Shown: positions 48,687 to 52,503 of the stretch, one piece after another
How the letters are laid out: every line of letters begins with the position of its first letter
Numbering within the stretch: the stretch's first letter is position 1
Assembly: GCA_017404065.1 (NCBI GenBank)
Contig: JAFRDB010000016.1
Location: forward strand, 1 to 52,503
DNA: 52,503 nt
From: Clostridia bacterium
GTDB taxonomy: Bacteria; Bacillota; Clostridia; UBA1381
Reading direction: 5' to 3'
Notes under the pieces: model-generated
What the model saw: the letters and a program-made list of their open reading frames with translations, nothing else
Told to the model about the DNA's origin: nothing
Database searches by the model: none
Translations under genes and position numbers: made by a program

Positions 48687-51600
48687 TTATTCTACCATAT
48701 CATCCGCGACTTCATCTATGTTCAGCGAAAGCAGCTTCGACACGCCCGATTCCTGCATCGTTACGCCGTACAGCACGCTCGCCGCCTCCATGGTTCCGCG
48801 TCGGTGCGTTATAACGATAAACTGTGTGCGGTCGGTGTAATTCTTTAGGTATGTAGCAAACCGCGACACGTTAACATCATCGAGCGCCGCATCGATCTCG
48901 TCAAGAATACAGAACGGTGTCGGCTTAACGCGCAGTATCGCGAACAGCAGCGCTATCGCTATAAATGACTTCTCTCCGCCCGAGTACAGATTAAGGTTCT
49001 GCATACCCTTGCCCGGCAGCTGGACTTCTATTTCAACGCCGCTTGTGAGCATATTATCCGGATCCGACAGATACAGTCTGCCGCGTCCTCCGCCGAACAG
49101 CTCCCGGAACACGTCGCTGAATGCCTTGTTGATCTCGCTGAATTGCTCACCGAAGTGTTCAAGCATAAGCTCCTCCATTGAGCTTATGAGCTTCTCAAGA
49201 TTTTTCTTTGACGCTTCAAGATCGTCCTTCTGTCCGGTCATGAACTCAAACCTCTCCTTGACCGCCTTATATTCCTCGATAGCATCCATGTTTACGTTAC
49301 CGAGCGATTTTATCTTCTTTTTGAGCTCCGCAAGCCGCTCTCCGGCTGTCTTTAAATCCTCAACCGGCTTAGCCTGCTCCCGCACGGACTCAAACCCAAG
49401 CTCATAATCATCCCACAGCCTATTTATTATGAGGTCATAGTCATTATCGAGCCGCATACGCTTGTTATCGGCGCGTGTACGCTCCTTTTCAAGATTTATT
49501 ATCCTGTCGGTTATGTCCTTGCCGTCAGTTCTCTGCTGCTCCATACGCGCGGTTATATCTGCTTTTCTCTTGTCTATATCCTCAAGCCGCTTCCTTATCT
49601 GCTCACTTAATGCCGTTGCCTCCTCAGCTGCATTTTGCTTTTCGTAGATCCGCTCCGTAAGCTCTCCGCTTGATTTTTTTGCGTCCTCTATCTCGGCACG
49701 CTTTGACTCTATCTCGTCCGCGCTTTTTGCTATCTCCTCATAAGCAGCCTTTATCTCGCTTTCCGCAACGGCAATATCCCGATCAAGCTCCGCGATCCTT
49801 GCAGCCGCGGCATCAGCCTCCGCCATAAGCCCGCCGCGTTTTTCTTCCTGCGCCGCGCGGGTCTCGCCGATGACCTCCATCTCAGCTTCAGTAACCTTGT
49901 TCTTTGACTGAAGGGATGATATATGCGCAATGATCTTTGCCGCCTCATCAGCTGTTTCCGTAAGCTTCTTTGACAGCTCCTTCAGCTCCGCCTCAAATCC
50001 GCTCCTGTCACTCCTGTCAAGCGTTTCACGAAGCAGTCCGGAAGTGTTTTCAAGTCTTAATATCTCATCCTCGTATTCACGCACGAGCGGAACAAAGGTC
50101 TCAAGCTGACCTTCCGCGAGCTTAAGGTCATTTTCCGCAGTCTCACGGCTCTCATTAAGTCCTTTTATGTCCCGGCTCAGCGCGGATATTTCTGCGCCGA
50201 GCGACTTTATCTCCGCCGCACGCGAAAGAAATCCGCTCCGAGACGTCACCGCGCCGCCGCTCATCGCTCCGCCTGCGTTAAGCACATCTCCCGCAAGTGT
50301 AACGACCTTGAATTTATATCCGAATTTCCGGCTCATCGCAATGGCATTGTCGATGTTATCCACAACGACAACTCTGCCGAGAAGAGATGCGAATATACCG
50401 CTGTATCTCTTTTCGAATTTTATAAGCTCCGCCGCTATGCCGAGGTATCCGTCACATTTGGAAACGGCGTTCAAATTATCCAGTGTTCTTCCGCGCACTG
50501 AGGATATAGGCAGGAAGGTCGCTCGTCCGGCGCTGGTGCGGCGCAGATATGCTATTGCCTGCTTTGCATCCTCCTCGCTTTCGGTTATAATATTCTGCAA
50601 TGCCCCGCCAAGCGCGGTCTCTATCGCAAGCGCATATTCCTTTGACACCTCTGTAAGCCCCGCAACGGTACCATATAATGCATACCGTTTCAGTTCAGGC
50701 GCGGTAAGAACAGCTTTTACACTCTTTGCATACCCCGCATACTCATTTTCAAGCCCTTCAAGCATACGTTTCTTTGATGACTTTGTGCTGAGCTCTACCT
50801 CTTTTGCCGAGATGTCCGTGCCAAGAGCCGCAAGGCGTTGTTCCGCCTCACTCCGGCTTACATTGAGTCCGTCTACGGTCTCTGTGAGACCGCTGAGCTT
50901 TTTTCTTATCCCGGATATCTTGTCCTCGGTCTCACGGAGTTGATCACCGGTGTTTTTCATATCCTCGGTAAAATTCTCGATCTCCGCTTCCAGGGCGTTG
51001 CGTCGTTCCAGATGCGCGGCGCGAAGCGCCTCGATGCCGCTCACATGCTCCTGCTCTCGCGATATCTCTGTCTCACGTTTAAATATCTCCTCGCGCTTTT
51101 GGGTGAGCTTTTCATCCGTCTCGCCCATCGCCGCGTCCATAGCAGCCGCCTCGCCGCGAAGCGCCTCTGCTTTGGCATCAAGCTCCTCCTTCTCGGCACG
51201 CTTTTTCTCGTTTTCAGCCTCTGTCAGGCGTATTAGCTCGGTACGGTCGGCATTGCTCTTGTTTATCGCAGCGATCTCATCACTGTAACGTTCGGCAAGC
51301 TTTGCATTATTCTTTATATTGTTACGGAAAAGTACTATGTCATTCTTTGCCGATGATATCCGCGCCTCATTCTCTATAAGCCGCGCATTTACCTCCGTCT
51401 TTTCCTCGTCCGCCTGTCTGGACTCATTATAGAGCGCGCTGATAAGCTGCTCATTTTCCGTTTCACGCGACTGCACATCATCAAGCTCCTTTGACACATC
51501 GTCAAAAAGCTTATTGGCCGCCTTCATCTCCTCGCGGTTTCTGTCAAGCCCGATCATGCTGAGATCTATATCAAGCTGCTTCATATCGCCATATATGTCA

Positions 51601-52247
51601 AGATACTTTCTCGCCTTTTCAGACTGTCTTGAAAGCGGTCCGATCTGACCCTCCAGCTCTGTAAGTATATCAGTTATACGGACAAGATTTTCGTCAGTCT
51701 TTGCAAGCTTCCTCGCCGCCTCTTCCTTTTTATATTTATATTTGGAAACACCCGCTGCCTCCTCAAAAAGGCTGCGCCTGTCCTCAGCCTTGGTTGAAAG
51801 TATCTGCGATACGCTGCCCTGTCCTATTATCGAATATCCGTCGCGTCCGAGACCGGTATCCATGAACAGCTCATGAACATCCTTAAGTCTGCATATCGCG
51901 TCATTGATCTTATACTCACTCTCGCCGCTGCGGAACAGCCGGCGCGTTACCTTTATTTCTTCATAATCGACATTAAATTCATGTCCGGAGTTGTCAAGGA
52001 TCAGACTAACCTCCGCATAGTTGAGCCCCTTGCGGTTTTCCGTGCCGGCAAAGATAACATCCTGCATATTTGATCCGCGCAATGATTTTGCGCTGGTCTC
52101 GCCTATTACCCAGCGTATGGCATCGGAAATATTACTCTTTCCGCTTCCGTTGGGTCCGACTACGCCGCAGGAGCCTTCGGCAAAATCCAATACCGTCTTA
52201 TCCGCAAACGATTTAAAGCCTACAAGCTCAAGTCTCTTTAACAGCAA
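48687..52247 (-). CDS. smc: Chromosome segregation protein SMC
   Basis: An 1186-residue condensin ATPase. The N-terminal head has Walker A 'GPNGSGKSNISDAIRW' (about 32-47). Coiled coils run from about 165 to 500 and 665 to 1015, and the hinge lies between ('GTVAGLTEVSKEYALAIETALGGALQNII', 'GGAMSGG'). The C-terminal head has the signature 'LYSGGEKSFIAIALLFAIL' and Walker B 'CILDEIDAALDD'. With ScpA/ScpB, not in this window, it compacts and separates chromosomes. The start is TTG at 52247, with AGAGGTG 7 bases upstream, and the protein begins 'LLKRLELVGFKSFAD'. It is first in the operon smc-ftsY-decarboxylase-recD2-hydrolase-ndpA. Confidence 0.97.
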   Translation of the reverse strand: MLLKRLELVGFKSFADKTVLDFAEGSCGVVGPNGSGKSNISDAIRWVIGETSAKSLRGSNMQDVIFAGTENRKGLNYAEVSLILDNSGHEFNVDYEEIKVTRRLFRSGESEYKINDAICRLKDVHELFMDTGLGRDGYSIIGQGSVSQILSTKAEDRRSLFEEAAGVSKYKYKKEEAARKLAKTDENLVRITDILTELEGQIGPLSRQSEKARKYLDIYGDMKQLDIDLSMIGLDRNREEMKAANKLFDDVSKELDDVQSRETENEQLISALYNESRQADEEKTEVNARLIENEARISSAKNDIVLFRNNIKNNAKLAERYSDEIAAINKSNADRTELIRLTEAENEKKRAEKEELDAKAEALRGEAAAMDAAMGETDEKLTQKREEIFKRETEISREQEHVSGIEALRAAHLERRNALEAEIENFTEDMKNTGDQLRETEDKISGIRKKLSGLTETVDGLNVSRSEAEQRLAALGTDISAKEVELSTKSSKKRMLEGLENEYAGYAKSVKAVLTAPELKRYALYGTVAGLTEVSKEYALAIETALGGALQNIITESEEDAKQAIAYLRRTSAGRATFLPISSVRGRTLDNLNAVSKCDGYLGIAAELIKFEKRYSGIFASLLGRVVVVDNIDNAIAMSRKFGYKFKVVTLAGDVLNAGGAMSGGAVTSRSGFLSRAAEIKSLGAEISALSRDIKGLNESRETAENDLKLAEGQLETFVPLVREYEDEILRLENTSGLLRETLDRSDRSGFEAELKELSKKLTETADEAAKIIAHISSLQSKNKVTEAEMEVIGETRAAQEEKRGGLMAEADAAAARIAELDRDIAVAESEIKAAYEEIAKSADEIESKRAEIEDAKKSSGELTERIYEKQNAAEEATALSEQIRKRLEDIDKRKADITARMEQQRTDGKDITDRIINLEKERTRADNKRMRLDNDYDLIINRLWDDYELGFESVREQAKPVEDLKTAGERLAELKKKIKSLGNVNMDAIEEYKAVKERFEFMTGQKDDLEASKKNLEKLISSMEELMLEHFGEQFSEINKAFSDVFRELFGGGRGRLYLSDPDNMLTSGVEIEVQLPGKGMQNLNLYSGGEKSFIAIALLFAILRVKPTPFCILDEIDAALDDVNVSRFATYLKNYTDRTQFIVITHRRGTMEAASVLYGVTMQESGVSKLLSLNIDEVADDMVE

Positions 52248-52286
52248 ACGCTGTCACCTCTCTTTGTTGCATATTTCCACAATTAT

Positions 52287-52315
52287 ATTATAGCATAAAT
52301 ATATGCTTTTGTCCA
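52287..52315 (-). promoter_or_regulatory. Promoter of the smc operon
   Basis: On the minus strand TGGACA (52310-52315) and TATAAT (52287-52292) are 17 bases apart, about 40 bases before the TTG start. Confidence 0.8.
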
Positions 52316-52324
52316 TAGACAGAT

Positions 52325-52358
52325 TAAAAAAAACAAACGGAGCTTCATCGCTCCGTTT
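52325..52358 (-). terminator. Terminator of a gene outside the window
   Basis: AAACGGAGC-TTCATC-GCTCCGTTT is a 9-bp perfect stem, and on the minus strand a T-run follows (52325-52333). It would end a minus-strand gene to the right of the window and insulate smc. Confidence 0.8.
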
Positions 52359-52361
52359 CAG

Positions 52362-52465
52362 TGTGTAGACAAATTGTCTACACGCTGGCAGACTGCCGAA
52401 AATCGAGGCAGATTTTGCGAAAATGAACTCGTCGGCGTACGTTGGTACGGTAGAGTTTATTTTCA
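52362..52465. repeat. Palindrome-rich intergenic repeat
   Basis: Two hairpins lie side by side: GTGTAGACAA-ATTGTCTACAC (52362-52382), and GAAAATGAACTC (52419-52430) pairing with GAGTTTATTTTC (52453-52464) around an inner CGTAC-GTACG pair. An open frame across it is probably spurious, as it has no good ribosome site and follows the palindrome. Confidence 0.55.
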
Positions 52466-52503
52466 CAAAAAGCGCATAACACCGCTGTTTTGTTATGGAA
52501 CAG

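Noticed and set aside
50167..50943. 258-residue ORF on the plus strand
   Set aside because: It is antisense to the SMC hinge and coiled coil, Ser/Ala/Phe-rich and without a ribosome site.
52254..52466. 70-residue ORF on the minus strand ahead of smc
   Set aside because: It covers a palindromic repeat, the upstream terminator and the smc promoter.

Overview
The window looks like chromosomal DNA of an anaerobic Firmicute, most probably a gut-type Clostridia. The signs are strong AGGAGG ribosome sites, many TTGACA-17-TATAAT promoters, Gram-positive marker genes (MurT/GatD, RicT, RecD2, a glucosaminidase with Ig-like repeats), the anaerobic cobaltochelatase CbiK, rubredoxin and ferredoxin domains, and no outer-membrane genes. 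The species cannot be read from the sequence. Two giant secreted esterases and a heparinase-like protein suggest a polysaccharide degrader, possibly of pectin.

Layout: 0-1.9 kb is an accessory-looking patch with a tRNA 3'-end remnant, a SLOG-family protein, a divergent XRE regulator with a palindromic operator, and a GC-rich repeat cluster. At 1.9-3.6 kb (minus) mgtE sits behind a promoter, a 27-codon leader ORF and an intrinsic terminator, a likely attenuation system. At 3.6-14.1 kb (plus) a promoter and a cobalamin riboswitch lead an 11-gene tetrapyrrole operon: hemA, hemB, hemL, hemC, cobA-hemD fusion, cbiL, an ABC-2 transporter pair, cbiK, a membrane-anchored NEAT-like protein and a sirC-type dehydrogenase. 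Together these run from glutamyl-tRNA to uroporphyrinogen III, precorrin-2, sirohydrochlorin, cobalt-sirohydrochlorin and cobalt-factor III. The later corrin genes are not in the window.

At 14.3-17.2 kb there is a CsoR-controlled copper module. Its CopA carries a CopZ-like domain at its C-terminus that has its own ribosome site and ATG. A radical SAM/SPASM gene follows at 17.3-18.3 kb. On the minus strand come a CDF metal exporter with a beta-lactamase-fold/rubredoxin fusion (18.4-20.5 kb), a heparinase II/III-like protein (20.7-22.3 kb), and a three-gene block of two paralogous secreted SGNH esterases flanking a 62-residue small protein (22.6-31.3 kb).

At 31.4-34.3 kb lie a metallophosphoesterase, an ABM-domain monooxygenase-like protein, a U32 family protein and a Gly/Ser-rich unknown. 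The 34.3-35.0 kb gap is filled by two palindromic repeat elements. Next are cell-wall genes (glucosaminidase, GatD, MurT), a clostripain-like lipoprotein lacking its catalytic cysteine, a small ferredoxin, RicT, and a long housekeeping operon read leftward from a promoter at 52.3 kb: smc, ftsY, a PLP decarboxylase-like gene, recD2, a class A beta-lactamase-like protein and an NdpA-like nucleoid protein. No complete tRNA or rRNA gene, transposase, CRISPR array or replication origin was seen.
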